Below are positions 44,649-53,994 of a stretch of DNA of 64,000 nt, piece after piece. The notes under the pieces were generated by a model. That model did not search any database, had not been told where the DNA came from, and saw nothing but the letters and a program-made list of their open reading frames with translations. How positions within the stretch are numbered: position 1 is the first letter of the stretch; each line of letters begins with the position of its first letter. The DNA comes from Burkholderiales bacterium (GTDB lineage: Bacteria; Pseudomonadota; Gammaproteobacteria; Burkholderiales; SG8-41): positions 22,910-86,909 of the forward strand of contig JAUXMZ010000030.1 of the NCBI GenBank assembly GCA_030683105.1, read 5' to 3'. A program made the translations under genes and the position numbers.

Positions 44649-44783
44649 ATGGATGAAATCGTTTTGCGCGGCATGGCCAGGTGGCCGAATGTACCGGCGC
44701 GCCGCGGACTCGTTAGCCGCAGGCCCGTTTGCGGGAAGCGGCGCATGACCGCCGGTCTGATGCGGGTTGAATGCCGTGGATGA
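44649..44783 (+). pseudogene. Duplicated 5' fragment of the downstream DUF2946-like gene
   Basis: The first 51 bp (44649-44699) match the start of the next gene (44776-44826) at 46 of 51 positions. It translates as MDEIVLRGMARWPNVPA, against VDEIVLRGMAKWPNVPA downstream. Apart from the start codon (ATG against GTG) and one Arg/Lys change, the differences are synonymous. After the match it runs off into unrelated codons and stops at 44781-44783. It is either a partial duplication or a remnant of an older copy. Confidence 0.7.
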
Positions 44784-45384
44784 GATAGTTCTGCGCGGCA
44801 TGGCCAAGTGGCCGAATGTACCGGCGGTCTTCGGCTGGCTCAGCCTGGACCGGCGCGGCGACTGGCTCATCAAGGGCGACCGCATTGCCCATCCCGCACT
44901 CAGCGCCTACATCAGCCGCAATTACGAGCACGACGACGAAGGCCGCTGGTTTTTCCAGAATGGCCCGCAGCGCGTGTTTGTAGCCCTGGATTACACCCCG
45001 TTGGTTTACCGGATTGTCAGCGCCGACAACGAACCGCTTGCTCTAGCGTGCCATACCGGCAAGCCTGTCGCCATGGTCAGGGCGGCCTGGCTCGATGACA
45101 ACGGCACCCTGCTGCTGCAAACCGAGCGCGGCATCGGGCTTGTTCACGACCGCGACCTTTGCCTGCTGTTTCCATATCTGATCGACGCCAATGGCACTCC
45201 GCTGCCTGAGGACGTGCTTGCCGGAATACTCGATCGCCTGCAGCAAAAACGCCCGGCACCGCTGTGGCTGAAATTCCATGACGCTCATGTCAGGATCGAA
45301 GCCATACTATCGGCGGCGGTGCCCGGGCGTTTCGGTTTTGTCGTCCGCCCGCAGCAGCCCGCCGGGCAGGAACAGTGCTGCTAA
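44776..45384 (+). CDS. DUF2946-like family protein
   Basis: This 202-residue cytoplasmic protein starts at the GTG at 44776, in line with the ATG of the upstream fragment. It shows the pattern DEIVLRGMAKWPNVPAVFGWLSLDRRGDW followed by FINRNYEHDDE-like ISRNYEHDDEGRWFFQNGPQRVFV, typical of betaproteobacterial proteins labelled DUF2946. The C-terminal half is less conserved. No signal peptide or transmembrane segment is visible. Function is unknown. The HAD phosphatase gene starts 46 bp downstream and probably shares its transcript. Confidence 0.7.
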   Translation: MDEIVLRGMAKWPNVPAVFGWLSLDRRGDWLIKGDRIAHPALSAYISRNYEHDDEGRWFFQNGPQRVFVALDYTPLVYRIVSADNEPLALACHTGKPVAMVRAAWLDDNGTLLLQTERGIGLVHDRDLCLLFPYLIDANGTPLPEDVLAGILDRLQQKRPAPLWLKFHDAHVRIEAILSAAVPGRFGFVVRPQQPAGQEQCC

Positions 45385-45430
45385 CAAGAAGACGGCATTA
45401 CCCGCGAATGAATTTGGCGTCCAGGTCTTT

Positions 45431-46243
45431 ATGAAACCACTTCAGGATTTCCCACTGGAAGCCCGGCGCGCAGTGCGTGGCGTGCTGTGCGACATTGACG
45501 ATACGCTGACCACCGGCGGCAGGCTTACCGCTGCCGCGTATGGCGCAATGGAACGCCTGCAACAGGCCGGCCTGTTGGTTATTCCCGTCACTGGCCGCCC
45601 TGCCGGCTGGTGCGACCATATCGCGCGCATGTGGCCGGTTGACGCCGTGGTCGGGGAAAACGGCGCGTTTTATTTCCGTTACGATCACGCCACGCGCCGC
45701 ATGCTGCGGCGTTTTGTTGACGACGACGCTACGCGCGCGGCAAACCGCCGCCGCCTCGCGGTCATCGGTAAAGAGATCGTGGCCGCGGTTCCGGGCGCAG
45801 CGATCGCCTCCGACCAGGGTTACCGCGAATCCGACCTGGCGATCGATTTCTGCGAGGACGTGCAACCCTTGCCGCAAAGCGCGATCGACAAAATCGTGTC
45901 GCTGATGCAAGGCCACGGGCTTACCGCAAAAGCAAGCTCGATTCACGTCAACTGCTGGTTCGGCGCCTACGACAAGCTCACCATGACCAAAACGCTGATG
46001 CGCGAGTGCTTTGACACCCGTCTCGAGACCGCGCGCGATACTCATGTGTTCGTGGGCGATTCGCCCAACGACGCGCCTATGTTCGCTTATTTCCCGTACG
46101 CCATCGGGGTGGCCAATATCCGCGATTTCGCGGGACGGCTGGCTCATGCGCCGGCCTACGTTACCGCGCAGCGGGGTGGCGCCGGTTTCGAAGAGGCCGC
46201 TGACGCCATACTGGCCGCGATCGGGCCCCGGGAACAGCCATGA
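45431..46243 (+). CDS. HAD-IIB family phosphatase
   Basis: This 270-residue protein belongs to the Cof-like HAD-IIB hydrolases. Motif I is CDIDDTLTTGG near residue 22, and motif II lies in IPVTGRPAGW. The last motif GDSPNDAPMFAYFPYAIGVAN near residue 210 gives the acid pair. Substrates of this class are usually sugar phosphates or phosphoglycerates, and a mannosyl-3-phosphoglycerate phosphatase-like role is possible. The ATG at 45431 gives the first conserved strand within 20 residues. It overlaps ltaE by ATGA. Confidence 0.88.
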   Translation: MKPLQDFPLEARRAVRGVLCDIDDTLTTGGRLTAAAYGAMERLQQAGLLVIPVTGRPAGWCDHIARMWPVDAVVGENGAFYFRYDHATRRMLRRFVDDDATRAANRRRLAVIGKEIVAAVPGAAIASDQGYRESDLAIDFCEDVQPLPQSAIDKIVSLMQGHGLTAKASSIHVNCWFGAYDKLTMTKTLMRECFDTRLETARDTHVFVGDSPNDAPMFAYFPYAIGVANIRDFAGRLAHAPAYVTAQRGGAGFEEAADAILAAIGPREQP

Positions 46244-47265
46244 TCGACCTGCGCAGCGATACCGTAACGCAACCGACGCCGGCCATGCTGGAAGCCATGC
46301 GCACGGCAACGTCAGGCGATGATTCGCGTGACGGCGATCCTGCTGTACGCGCACTGGAAGCCCTGGCGGCGGAACTCACCGGCAAGCAAGCTGCGGCTTT
46401 CATGCCTAGCGGCACCATGACCAATCTGGTCGCGCTGCTTACGCACGCACGGCGCGGCGGCGAGGTGCTGATCGAGGCCGGAGCGCATATTCTGAACTCC
46501 GAAAAAGGCGGAATCGCTGCCGTTGCGGGCTTGATGCACCGCGGCCTGCGTGGCGAGCGCGGCGCCATGGATCTGGACATGTTGCGCGCGGCCATCAGTC
46601 CCGCCACCGCGCTCATCTGCCTGGAAACCACGCACAACGGCGCCGGCGGCACAGTCCTTCCGCTCGCGCACATGCAGACGGTCCACGAACTGGCGGGAAA
46701 ACACCGCCTGCCGGTTCACACCGATGGCGCCCGGCTGTTCAATGCCGCCACCGCCCTGGGATTGCCGGCAAAGGACATCGCGCAGCACACCGACTCGGTA
46801 TGTTTCTGCATCTCAAAAGGGCTTTCCGCCCCGGTCGGATCGTTATTGTGCGGCAGCGCCGGATTCATCGAGCGCTCCCGCATAAACCGCCGCATGCTGG
46901 GCGGCAATATGCGCCAGTCAGGCATGCTTGCCGCCGCCGGCATAGTCGCGCTCGAGACCATGACCGCCCGGCTGGGGGAGGACCATGAGCACGCAAAATT
47001 GCTGGCAGGCCGCCTTCATGGGCTGGATGCCGTCCTTGCAGATCCTCGCGGCGTCGAAACCAATATCATCCGCGTCAATCTCGGCCACACCGGCATGACT
47101 GCGGCGACCTGGTCGGCATTATTGAAGGAAAAAGGCGTGCTGGCCAGCCCTTGCGATCCGCATACGCTCAGGCTGGTGACGCACCGGCATATCCTGCGCG
47201 CTGACATCGATGCCGTAATAACGGCGTTTTCCAGCGTATGGCATGACCGGTCACCGGTCAGATGA
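46240..47265 (+). CDS. ltaE: Low-specificity L-threonine aldolase
   Basis: This 341-residue PLP enzyme splits L-threonine and L-allo-threonine to glycine and acetaldehyde. It starts MIDLRSDTVTQPTPAMLEAM, the family opening. It carries FMPSGTMTNLVALL and ETTHNGAGGTVLPL, and the PLP Lys in CFCISKGLSAPVGSLLCGS near residue 195. The start overlaps the HAD phosphatase stop (ATGA), so translation is coupled. The last 8 bp overlap the end of the convergent phnE gene. Confidence 0.94.
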   Translation: MIDLRSDTVTQPTPAMLEAMRTATSGDDSRDGDPAVRALEALAAELTGKQAAAFMPSGTMTNLVALLTHARRGGEVLIEAGAHILNSEKGGIAAVAGLMHRGLRGERGAMDLDMLRAAISPATALICLETTHNGAGGTVLPLAHMQTVHELAGKHRLPVHTDGARLFNAATALGLPAKDIAQHTDSVCFCISKGLSAPVGSLLCGSAGFIERSRINRRMLGGNMRQSGMLAAAGIVALETMTARLGEDHEHAKLLAGRLHGLDAVLADPRGVETNIIRVNLGHTGMTAATWSALLKEKGVLASPCDPHTLRLVTHRHILRADIDAVITAFSSVWHDRSPVR

Positions 47266-48064
47266 TTTTCTTGCGGATATACGTCACCGCAATCTCGGCC
47301 ACCACCACGATCGCGAAAATCGCTACCAGCATGAGTGCCACGCGCTGCCACTGAAAAAGATTCATCGCGGTATCTATGGCCATGCCGATACCGCCGGCGC
47401 CGACCAGCCCGATCACCGCGGATTCGCGCACGCTGATGTCCCACCTGAACAGCGCAATCGCCCAGAATGCCGGTTCGACCTGCGGCCAGTACCCCTTGAT
47501 ATAAATGCTGGTCCAGGGCGCACCCGCCGCCTTCAGCGCTTCGATCGGTCCGGGGCGCGTCTCCTCCAGGGCCTCGCCGAAGAGTTTGCCCACGAAGCCG
47601 ATGGAGCGGAATGCAATCGCCAGGGTGCCGGCCAGCGCGCCCGGGCCGAACATCGCCACGAACAACAGCGCCCATACCAGGGAATTCACCGAGCGCGAGG
47701 ACACCAGTATCAGCTTGGCGAAATAGTTGAGCCAGGCGTTGGGCGTGATGTTGTTCGCGGCAAGCAGGCCCAGCGGCAAAGCCATGATGATAGCGAGTAT
47801 GGTGCCGAGTGTCGCGATGTGCAGGGTTTCAATCAGTACTTCATGCACCCCCTTGGGATAAAACGCCCACTCGACGGGCCACATGCGCTTGAGCAGATCG
47901 GCGACCTGCTCCGGCGCATCGTATAGAAATTCGGGGATGATCTGCACCGTGCGCAGGCTGATGACGCAGGCAAACACGATGCCGAAATACAGGGCGAAAC
48001 GGGCAAGGCGCTGTGCCGGCGTGAAACGATGCCATTCCCGGTCGATTGCGCCGACGGTGTTCAT
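47258..48064 (-). CDS. phnE: Phosphonate ABC transporter permease (second PhnE)
   Basis: This 268-residue permease has six hydrophobic segments. The ABC cytoplasmic loop is at residues 130-230, with the EAA-type motif LFGEALEETRPGPIEALKAAGAPW and the helix segment MALPLGLLAANN. It pairs with the adjacent phnE to form the channel for a phosphonate, phosphate or phosphite. Its start ATG at 48064 overlaps the stop of the other phnE (ATGA), so the two are translationally coupled. Its 3' end overlaps ltaE convergently by 8 bp. No C-P lyase genes are present. Confidence 0.92.
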   Translation of the reverse strand: MNTVGAIDREWHRFTPAQRLARFALYFGIVFACVISLRTVQIIPEFLYDAPEQVADLLKRMWPVEWAFYPKGVHEVLIETLHIATLGTILAIIMALPLGLLAANNITPNAWLNYFAKLILVSSRSVNSLVWALLFVAMFGPGALAGTLAIAFRSIGFVGKLFGEALEETRPGPIEALKAAGAPWTSIYIKGYWPQVEPAFWAIALFRWDISVRESAVIGLVGAGGIGMAIDTAMNLFQWQRVALMLVAIFAIVVVAEIAVTYIRKKII

Positions 48065-48858
48065 TGGAACAGCTTCTTGATCCGGTTCTGCAGCACTTCG
48101 CTCACCATGATCAGCGCGATGATCGCGAGCAGGATGGTCAGCAGAAAATCATAGTCGAAGCGCTGGAATGCCGAGAACAGCGTGCCGCCTATGCCGCCCG
48201 CGCCAACGATACCGACCATGGTCGAGTTGCGCAGGTTGGAATCGACCTGATAGGTGGCAAAACCGACAAACCGCGTAAGCACCTGTGGCATCACGCCGTA
48301 GGAAATGACGTTCATGAACGAGGCGCCAGTGGCGCGGATCGCCTCGACCTGCTTCAGCGAAATCTCCTCTATGGCCTCGGCAAAAAGCTTGGCGATGAAA
48401 CCGACGGAAGCCACGGTCAGCGCCAGGATCCCGGCCAGCGCGCCGAAACCGACGGCCTTGACGAATATGATGGCGATGATCACCTGGTGAAAGGAGCGGC
48501 ACAGCGCGATCAGCAAGCGCGTGGGCCAGGAGATCCATCCCGGCATCAGGTTGCGCGCGGCCAGCAGCCCGATCGGCAGCGACAGCAGTATGCCCAGCGC
48601 CGAGGAAATAATCGCGATTTCCAGCGACTCGTACAGCCCCTTCAGCAGCAAGGCCATCCTCGACGGCGTGGTGTCCGGCGGCAGCATGCGACCGATGAGC
48701 CTGGCCGCGTTATCGAGACCGGTAATGAAGCGGTCCCAGCTGAAATCGAGAATCGAGGCTGCATAAACCGAATAGGCCAGGAGCGCCAGCCAGGCGAGGC
48801 GCGCCGGCCAGTTGGGCAGGAAAGCCGGCGGTCGTATCTGTTGCGTAGCCGCGCCCAT
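48061..48858 (-). CDS. phnE: Phosphonate ABC transporter permease (first PhnE)
   Basis: This 265-residue permease has the same family motifs as its downstream neighbour: LFAEAIEEISLKQVEAIRATGA in the EAA loop and SLPIGLLAARNLMPGW in the membrane part. About five or six membrane segments are visible. It opens MGAATQQIRPPAFLPNWPARL. The two PhnE genes probably arose by duplication and act as a heterodimer with PhnC and PhnD. phnC ends 6 bp upstream. Confidence 0.92.
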   Translation of the reverse strand: MGAATQQIRPPAFLPNWPARLAWLALLAYSVYAASILDFSWDRFITGLDNAARLIGRMLPPDTTPSRMALLLKGLYESLEIAIISSALGILLSLPIGLLAARNLMPGWISWPTRLLIALCRSFHQVIIAIIFVKAVGFGALAGILALTVASVGFIAKLFAEAIEEISLKQVEAIRATGASFMNVISYGVMPQVLTRFVGFATYQVDSNLRNSTMVGIVGAGGIGGTLFSAFQRFDYDFLLTILLAIIALIMVSEVLQNRIKKLFQ

Positions 48859-48863
48859 GATCG

Positions 48864-49652
48864 CTATTCCAGCCAGTCCTTGCCGCCGTAGATCTGCTCG
48901 AGTTTCCCGTCGCTCAATCCGCCGGCCGGCCCGTCATAGACCACGGCGCCATCGGCCATCCCAACAATGTATGTAGCAAAGCGCCGGGCGAGCGGCACGT
49001 TATGAATGTTGAGTATCACCGGGATGTGACGGCTGTCGGCGATGGATACCATCAACTCCATAATCTCGACCGAGGTCTTCGGATCGAGCGAGGAGGTCGG
49101 CTCGTCGGCCAGCATCAGTTCCGGCTTCTGCATCACGGCACGGGCAATGCCGACGCGCTGGCGCTGGCCGCCGGAAAGCGCGTCCGCACGCTGGTTGGCA
49201 AACTGCGTCAGCCCCACGGTGTCAAGCAGGTCAAACGCCGCGTCGATGTCATCCTGCGGATATTTGCGCAGCCAGGCTTTGAACGGCGAGATATAGCCCA
49301 GCCGTCCTGACAACACGTTTTCCATCACCGTCAGACGTTCGACCAGGTTGTATTCCTGAAACACCATGCCGATGCGCCGCCGCGCTTGTCTGAGCGCCTT
49401 GCCGCGCAAACCGGCAAGATCGAGCCCATGAAACAAAATCTGACCCGAGGTTGGTTCCACCAGGCGGTTGATGCAGCGGATCAGCGTGCTCTTGCCGGTG
49501 CCGGAAGGGCCGATAACGGCGGTGATGCCGCGCGCCGCGATCGTGAGGTTGATGTCCCGCAATACCGGCACGCCGCGCCGGTATTCCTTGTGCAGACCGC
49601 GGATTTCGAGCGCGACTGCGCCCGGATCCGCCGACTGGGGCGCTTCAGCCAT
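48864..49652 (-). CDS. phnC: Phosphonate ABC transporter ATP-binding protein
   Basis: This 262-residue ATPase has the Walker [21 protein letters not shown], signature [15 protein letters not shown], and Walker [15 protein letters not shown], plus a switch His in [12 protein letters not shown]. It drives phosphonate uptake through the PhnE pair. It opens at 49652, overlapping the last base of phnD. The order phnD-phnC-phnE-phnE is the standard transporter order. No catabolic genes such as phnJ or phnX are nearby, so the cargo may be phosphite or an alkylphosphonate used elsewhere. Confidence 0.95.
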   Translation of the reverse strand: MAEAPQSADPGAVALEIRGLHKEYRRGVPVLRDINLTIAARGITAVIGPSGTGKSTLIRCINRLVEPTSGQILFHGLDLAGLRGKALRQARRRIGMVFQEYNLVERLTVMENVLSGRLGYISPFKAWLRKYPQDDIDAAFDLLDTVGLTQFANQRADALSGGQRQRVGIARAVMQKPELMLADEPTSSLDPKTSVEIMELMVSIADSRHIPVILNIHNVPLARRFATYIVGMADGAVVYDGPAGGLSDGKLEQIYGGKDWLE

Positions 49653-50677
49653 TATTTCTGCTTGGCTTTTTCTTCCGCAGCTTTCTTGCGAGAGGCCTCT
49701 TCACGCGCGCTCTCCTTATCGTAAGCCGCGCGATTGAACGGCGTGCCGGTCTCCTCGGCCACCTTCCTCACCACCGCCCAGTCTTTCTCATAAGTGATGG
49801 GGAAAAACCGGTCGGCGCCACCGAAGGTCTTCTTCATTTCCTCGGTAAAACGGTAATCGTAAAAGCACTTGGTCAGGGACTTGGCCAGATCCGGCTGCAG
49901 ATCGTGCGCATAGGCGAACGAGGACGTCGGGAACACTGGACTCTTGTAGAGTATCCGGAAATCGTCAGCCTTGACTTCGCCGCGACCCGCCATGCGGTAG
50001 AACACGTCAGAGGCCACCGGCGCGGCATCGTAATCTCCGGATTCAACACCCTTCACCGATTGGTCATGCTTGCCGGAGAACTTGATTTCATAATCCTTGC
50101 CGGGAACCAGCCCCTCGGGCGGAAACAACACCTGCGGCGCGAGATGGCCCGAATTCGACGACGGCGAGGTATGCGCGACTTTCTTGCCCTTGAGATCGGC
50201 CAGCTTCTGAAACGTGCTCGACTTCCTGACGATCATGATCAGGTTATAGCCCTGGAAATCCCTCTCGTAGCCTTTGACCGCAAACGGCACCGCACCCGCC
50301 AGGTTGACCGCAAAACCGGTGGGGCCAGTGGAGAACCCGCCGACATGCAGGCGTCCGGCGCGCATGGCCTCGATCTCGGCGGCATTCGACTGCACCGAGT
50401 AATAAACGATTTTCTTGCCGGTGCACTTGCCCAGATGATCGAGGAACGGCTTGAATGCGTTCTCGTAGACGGCGGGATCTTCCACTGGCGTATAGGTGAA
50501 AACCAGCGTGTTCGGATTCTTCCATTTCTTGGAATCCTTGGGGGTGTCGGCGACCAGGTCCTTGTTCTCGTCGCAATACATTGTGTCGAGCTGACCGCGG
50601 TTCTTGCAATCGTCCGTCTGGGCAAACGCAGGAACGGCAATCAGGGTCAAGCACAAGGCAAGCAGCAGGCGCTTCAT
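49652..50677 (-). CDS. phnD: Phosphonate/phosphite ABC transporter substrate-binding protein
   Basis: This 341-residue periplasmic protein starts at the ATG at 50677 after AGGAGAG. It has a signal peptide ([19 protein letters not shown]) and a binding-protein fold with [19 protein letters not shown] near residue 50, [20 protein letters not shown] near 115, and [16 protein letters not shown] near 165. These match the PhnD/PtxB branch. Ligand choice between phosphonates and phosphite cannot be told. The C-terminus is a Lys/Glu/Ala-rich tail ([17 protein letters not shown]), unusual but possibly a flexible end. Confidence 0.93.
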   Translation of the reverse strand: MKRLLLALCLTLIAVPAFAQTDDCKNRGQLDTMYCDENKDLVADTPKDSKKWKNPNTLVFTYTPVEDPAVYENAFKPFLDHLGKCTGKKIVYYSVQSNAAEIEAMRAGRLHVGGFSTGPTGFAVNLAGAVPFAVKGYERDFQGYNLIMIVRKSSTFQKLADLKGKKVAHTSPSSNSGHLAPQVLFPPEGLVPGKDYEIKFSGKHDQSVKGVESGDYDAAPVASDVFYRMAGRGEVKADDFRILYKSPVFPTSSFAYAHDLQPDLAKSLTKCFYDYRFTEEMKKTFGGADRFFPITYEKDWAVVRKVAEETGTPFNRAAYDKESAREEASRKKAAEEKAKQK

Positions 50678-50813
50678 GTGATTCTCTCCTATGGAGGCCC
50701 GGTTCTGCCGGGCCGTGTTTGACAAAATTTATTACGATTAATCTTCCAGCGCTTACACGCTGATAACCAGCAATGTGACGGGGCATTATGTGCAGAAGCC
50801 CGCGCTACCCGGG

Positions 50814-51038
50814 TTAACGCATTTTTTTGCCGGAATAATTTTCCTCGATATTGTCGTGAAAATAACTGCCCGGCGATGGCACGTTCATGAAACGGCGATG
50901 CACTTCTTCCGATACGCCCGAATACTGATATATGCCGCCGTTGCTGAACTCGACCTCCAGCATTCTGTTGCGCGCATCATAGCCGACGGAACGGATGCTG
51001 CCCGCGCTGATTTTCTTGCGTTCCATCGCCAGAACCAT
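50814..51038 (-). CDS. KTSC domain protein
   Basis: This 74-residue protein matches the KTSC domain: SAGSIRSVGYDARNRMLEVEFSNGGIYQYSGVSEEVHRRFM, then NVPSPGSYFHDNI. KTSC domains are small beta-rich modules, sometimes attached to lysyl-tRNA synthetase or DNA-processing proteins; stand-alone copies have no defined function. The start overlaps the stop of the DUF302 gene as TAATG, so the two genes are likely cotranslated. It ends before the phnD upstream region. Confidence 0.88.
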   Translation of the reverse strand: MVLAMERKKISAGSIRSVGYDARNRMLEVEFSNGGIYQYSGVSEEVHRRFMNVPSPGSYFHDNIEENYSGKKMR

Positions 51039-51511
51039 TATTTGAGCGCTTCACGCACGATATCATCCAGCAGTTTATCGACCGCGCCCAGCGCCTTGGC
51101 CGAACGGTCGGCTCCGCCCGTGGCCAGCCTGCGATGTGAAACATACACCGTGCCGGGTTCCTTCGGCAGCGTGTAAACGGCAATCGAGTACGGGCAATAC
51201 ACAATGTTGTGGGCATCGGCTTCCATGGTGTCGCGCGAGAGCCTAGCGCTGCAGAACTCCAGCACGTCGGCCTGGTTATAAATCTGGCGCGTGCGCCCCA
51301 GGTCCTTGCCGGTGCGTTCCAGCATGTTGCCGACGCGTGCAGTGTAATTGAGCACCATGCCGCGATTTTCTATGGCCATCACCACGCGATCCCTGACCTC
51401 GTCGAACTTTCCTTTGGCTGATTGCACCACAACCACTGGCGCCGCCGCCTCGATTCGAAACGGCAATGCAATTAAACCCGTCAACATGAGCAGCACTAAT
51501 GTCGTTTTCAT
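51038..51511 (-). CDS. DUF302-domain periplasmic protein
   Basis: The start at 51511 gives a 157-residue protein with a signal peptide (MKTTLVLLMLTGLIALPFRIEAA). The DUF302 core at residues 30-150 includes SAKGKFDEVRDRVVMAIENRGMVLNY and LEFCSARLSRDTMEADAHNIVYCPYSIAVY. DUF302 proteins are small, often secreted and of unknown function. Two cysteines (FCSA and YCPY) may form a disulfide or bind a metal in the periplasm. The gene is coupled to the KTSC gene by TAATG overlap. Confidence 0.85.
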   Translation of the reverse strand: MKTTLVLLMLTGLIALPFRIEAAAPVVVVQSAKGKFDEVRDRVVMAIENRGMVLNYTARVGNMLERTGKDLGRTRQIYNQADVLEFCSARLSRDTMEADAHNIVYCPYSIAVYTLPKEPGTVYVSHRRLATGGADRSAKALGAVDKLLDDIVREALK

Positions 51512-51912
51512 GACGTCATCTCCTTTACAACCCGCAGCTATCTCCCGGCTGCTGAACAGAGTCACAGAAAAACCGTCGAACCATCTTATTTTTCGGCTAC
51601 ACACCGCGTCCGGCCATGTGTAGCGCGCCTTATTCAAGACTACCATCCTGATGCGTATCTTGCACCGCGGAGGGCGCGCGCGTCCCCGAATCGGCCTTGG
51701 CGGCCAAGGCGATAAAAAATTTTATGCTTATGAATTTTAACGTTTTATTCTTAATTTTTCAGGCATAACCGCGTAATCCGCACGTTTTCGGCTTGCCCCA
51801 CGGGGTCAGATTGGGTATCTTTCCCCCTCTGCTGCCGACCGGTGAATACCACCGCCCGCGGCCCCTGACTGGACTCCTCCCGGAGGCAGTCAGACCGCAG
51901 GCAGGGTGTGAG
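51512..51912. other. Intergenic region with A/T-rich core
   Basis: No gene is seen. Bases 51715-51765 are markedly A/T-rich, which suits the promoter of the leftward DUF302 gene. A GGGGTCAG fragment at 51803 recalls the palindrome at 13473. No clear terminator for the histone-like gene is visible. Confidence 0.45.
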
Positions 51913-52230
51913 TTACGGCCTGTTCCCCATAGGAAAAGGCCACGCACCTGGAATTGCAACCGGACGGGGCGCCATAGATGCCGGAGTTGTAGCCGGTGCA
52001 GCGGGTTTAGCTGCAAGTCTGGGCGCCGCCTTTTTCTTGGCAGCAGGGATCTTCTTGACTGCTTTTTTCTTTTTAGCCGACTTTTTAGTCGGCTTTTTTT
52101 TGGCCGCCTTGCGGCGAACAGTCTTGCGCGCAGCCGGCTTTTTCCGCGCGGCTTGCCTGGCCGCTGGCTTCTTTTTCTTAGCGGCTTTCTTCGCGGTTTT
52201 TTTAGCCGCTTTCTTCTTCGCTTTCGCCAT
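51913..52230 (-). CDS. Histone H1-like basic DNA-binding protein
   Basis: This 105-residue protein is extremely rich in Lys, Ala, Arg and Pro. The first 65 residues contain repeated AKKA, AAKK and PAARK motifs (MAKAKKKAAKKTAKKAAKK...). The C-terminus is proline-rich and uncharged (APATTPASMAPRPVAIPGAW). This is the pattern of bacterial H1-like and AlgP-like nucleoid proteins. It should bind DNA non-specifically. Its exact relation to a named family cannot be told because the sequence is low-complexity. Confidence 0.85.
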   Translation of the reverse strand: MAKAKKKAAKKTAKKAAKKKKPAARQAARKKPAARKTVRRKAAKKKPTKKSAKKKKAVKKIPAAKKKAAPRLAAKPAAPATTPASMAPRPVAIPGAWPFPMGNRP

Positions 52231-52387
52231 GTAACTCTCCTAAAGAAAGTTGCAGAGGACGCCGCACCCGAAAGCACAGCGACTCATCCACAGCAGCCGG
52301 ATACAACTTATCCGAGGCTGCCGACTCCCGCGAACCCGCTCCACACCCGACTTGCGCCGGGCTGGGCTGCGGGCTTTGCAGCAGTTC

Positions 52388-52645
52388 TCAATGCAAAGCC
52401 GCTACGGCCTTGCTCACCAGATCGCGGTATAAAACGTCCGGATCAAGGTTAATCCCGCCTTCCCAGGTCACTGCGTTCGATATCGGGTCAATCGCGACCT
52501 GGTAAAAACTTGCTTCATTGGAGAGCGTCGGGAATATTTTTGCCGCCACCAGGTCACCGAGATAAACATGGCCTTCAAGGCCATCGTCAAAACGCAACCA
52601 CAACGTGTAGTTGCCTTCCGCACGACATTCGGTGACAGTATGCAT
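52388..52645 (-). CDS. DUF2442 domain protein
   Basis: The ATG at 52645 gives 85 residues with the DUF2442 pattern: MHTVTECRAEGNYTLWLRFDDGLEGHVYLGDL, then IFPTLSNEASFYQVAIDPISNAVTWEGGINLDPDVLY. Proteins of this family are small, often encoded near toxin-antitoxin-like genes, and have no known activity. No DUF4160 partner is seen nearby. It may therefore be a stand-alone remnant. The preferred start is 16 codons into a longer frame that begins at 52693. Confidence 0.8.
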   Translation of the reverse strand: MHTVTECRAEGNYTLWLRFDDGLEGHVYLGDLVAAKIFPTLSNEASFYQVAIDPISNAVTWEGGINLDPDVLYRDLVSKAVAALH

Positions 52646-52757
52646 GCCCGGTCTGCGGCTCCGGTAACGTCGGTTCTTCAGGCTTAGTCCCAATTCAGCG
52701 CACCTCCCACTGTGATGTTCAATGCCCGGGTTGCGGCAGCCTTCTCATCGATAGCAG

Positions 52758-53873
52758 TCAATCCCAGCTCAGAGCCCCTCCTGTCTGATATTCGGTTACA
52801 CGCGTTTCAAAGAAGTTTTTCTCCTTCTTGAGGTCGATCATTTCCGCCATCCACGGGAACGGATTGGTCGCGCCCTCGTACGGCATGTCGATGCCGATCT
52901 GCTGGCAGCGGCGGTTGGCAATGTAACGCAGGTATTCCTTGAACATCGCGGCGTTGAGCCCCAGCACGCCGCGCGGCATGGTGTCTTCGGCATAGCGGTA
53001 CTCGAGTTCCACCCCTTTAAGCATCAACCCGCGGATTTCTTCCCGGAACTCCGAGGTCCACAAATGCGGGTTTTCCATTTTGATCTGGTTGATGAGATCG
53101 ATGCCGAAATTGCAGTGCATGGACTCGTCGCGCAGGATGTACTGGTATTGCTCGGCCGCACCCGTCATCTTGTTCTGCCGCCCCAGCGCCAGTATCTGCG
53201 CAAAACCGACGTAGAAAAACAGCCCTTCCATAATGCACGCAAATACGATCAGGCTCCTGAGCAGTTTCTGGTCGTTGTCCGGCGTGCCGGTTTTAAATGC
53301 CGGGTCAGTCAAAGTGTCGATGAACGGGATCAGAAACTCATCCTTGTCGCGGATCGACGCGACTTCGTGATAGGCGTTGAACACCTCGCCTTCGTCAAGG
53401 CCGAGGCTCTCGACGATATACTGGTAGGCGTGGGTATGGATCGCCTCTTCAAAAGCCTGGCGCAGCAGATACTGGCGGCATTCCGGGGCGGTAATGTGGC
53501 GGTAGGTGCCCAGTACAATGTTGTTCGCCGCGAGGGAGTCCGCGGTAACGAAGAACCCGAGATTGCGCATGACCAGCCGGCGCTCGTCATCGGTAAGTCC
53601 ATTCGGATCTTTCCACAGCGCGATGTCTCGGCTCATCTGGATTTCCTGCGGCATCCAGTGGTTGGCGCATGCGGAGAGATATTTGTCCCACGCCCACTTG
53701 TACTTGAACGGCACCAGTTGATTGACGTCGGTCTGCCCGTTGATGATGCGCTTGTCATCAACCGATATGCGGCGGAATCTGGCGTCTGCCGGTGTCACGG
53801 ACTCCGCCGGCCGCGCCGCAGGCTTGCGCGTCATGCCCTGACCGTGAGCGGTTTGTTCCTCGAATTGCAGCAT
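52758..53873 (-). CDS. nrdB: Ribonucleotide reductase class Ia, beta subunit
   Basis: This 371-residue diferric-tyrosyl-radical protein supplies the radical for NrdA. The first iron ligands and the radical Tyr lie in [18 protein letters not shown] (Glu, His, Tyr), and later ligands in [14 protein letters not shown]. Another acidic ligand is in [26 protein letters not shown] nearby. The first 25 residues ([23 protein letters not shown]) are an extra tail. It lies 121 bp after nrdA on the same strand, so it is transcribed from the NrdR-controlled nrdA promoter. Confidence 0.96.
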   Translation of the reverse strand: MLQFEEQTAHGQGMTRKPAARPAESVTPADARFRRISVDDKRIINGQTDVNQLVPFKYKWAWDKYLSACANHWMPQEIQMSRDIALWKDPNGLTDDERRLVMRNLGFFVTADSLAANNIVLGTYRHITAPECRQYLLRQAFEEAIHTHAYQYIVESLGLDEGEVFNAYHEVASIRDKDEFLIPFIDTLTDPAFKTGTPDNDQKLLRSLIVFACIMEGLFFYVGFAQILALGRQNKMTGAAEQYQYILRDESMHCNFGIDLINQIKMENPHLWTSEFREEIRGLMLKGVELEYRYAEDTMPRGVLGLNAAMFKEYLRYIANRRCQQIGIDMPYEGATNPFPWMAEMIDLKKEKNFFETRVTEYQTGGALSWD

Positions 53874-53994
53874 TATCAGTCTCCTTTATAGGTTTTTTGG
53901 GTGGACAGGAATTGCTTCCCTTTATCGGTGTTATTGGTGGGAACCATGCTGAGTTCAGCTACCGACTGGCCCTTCCTCGCATTGAACACGGGTG

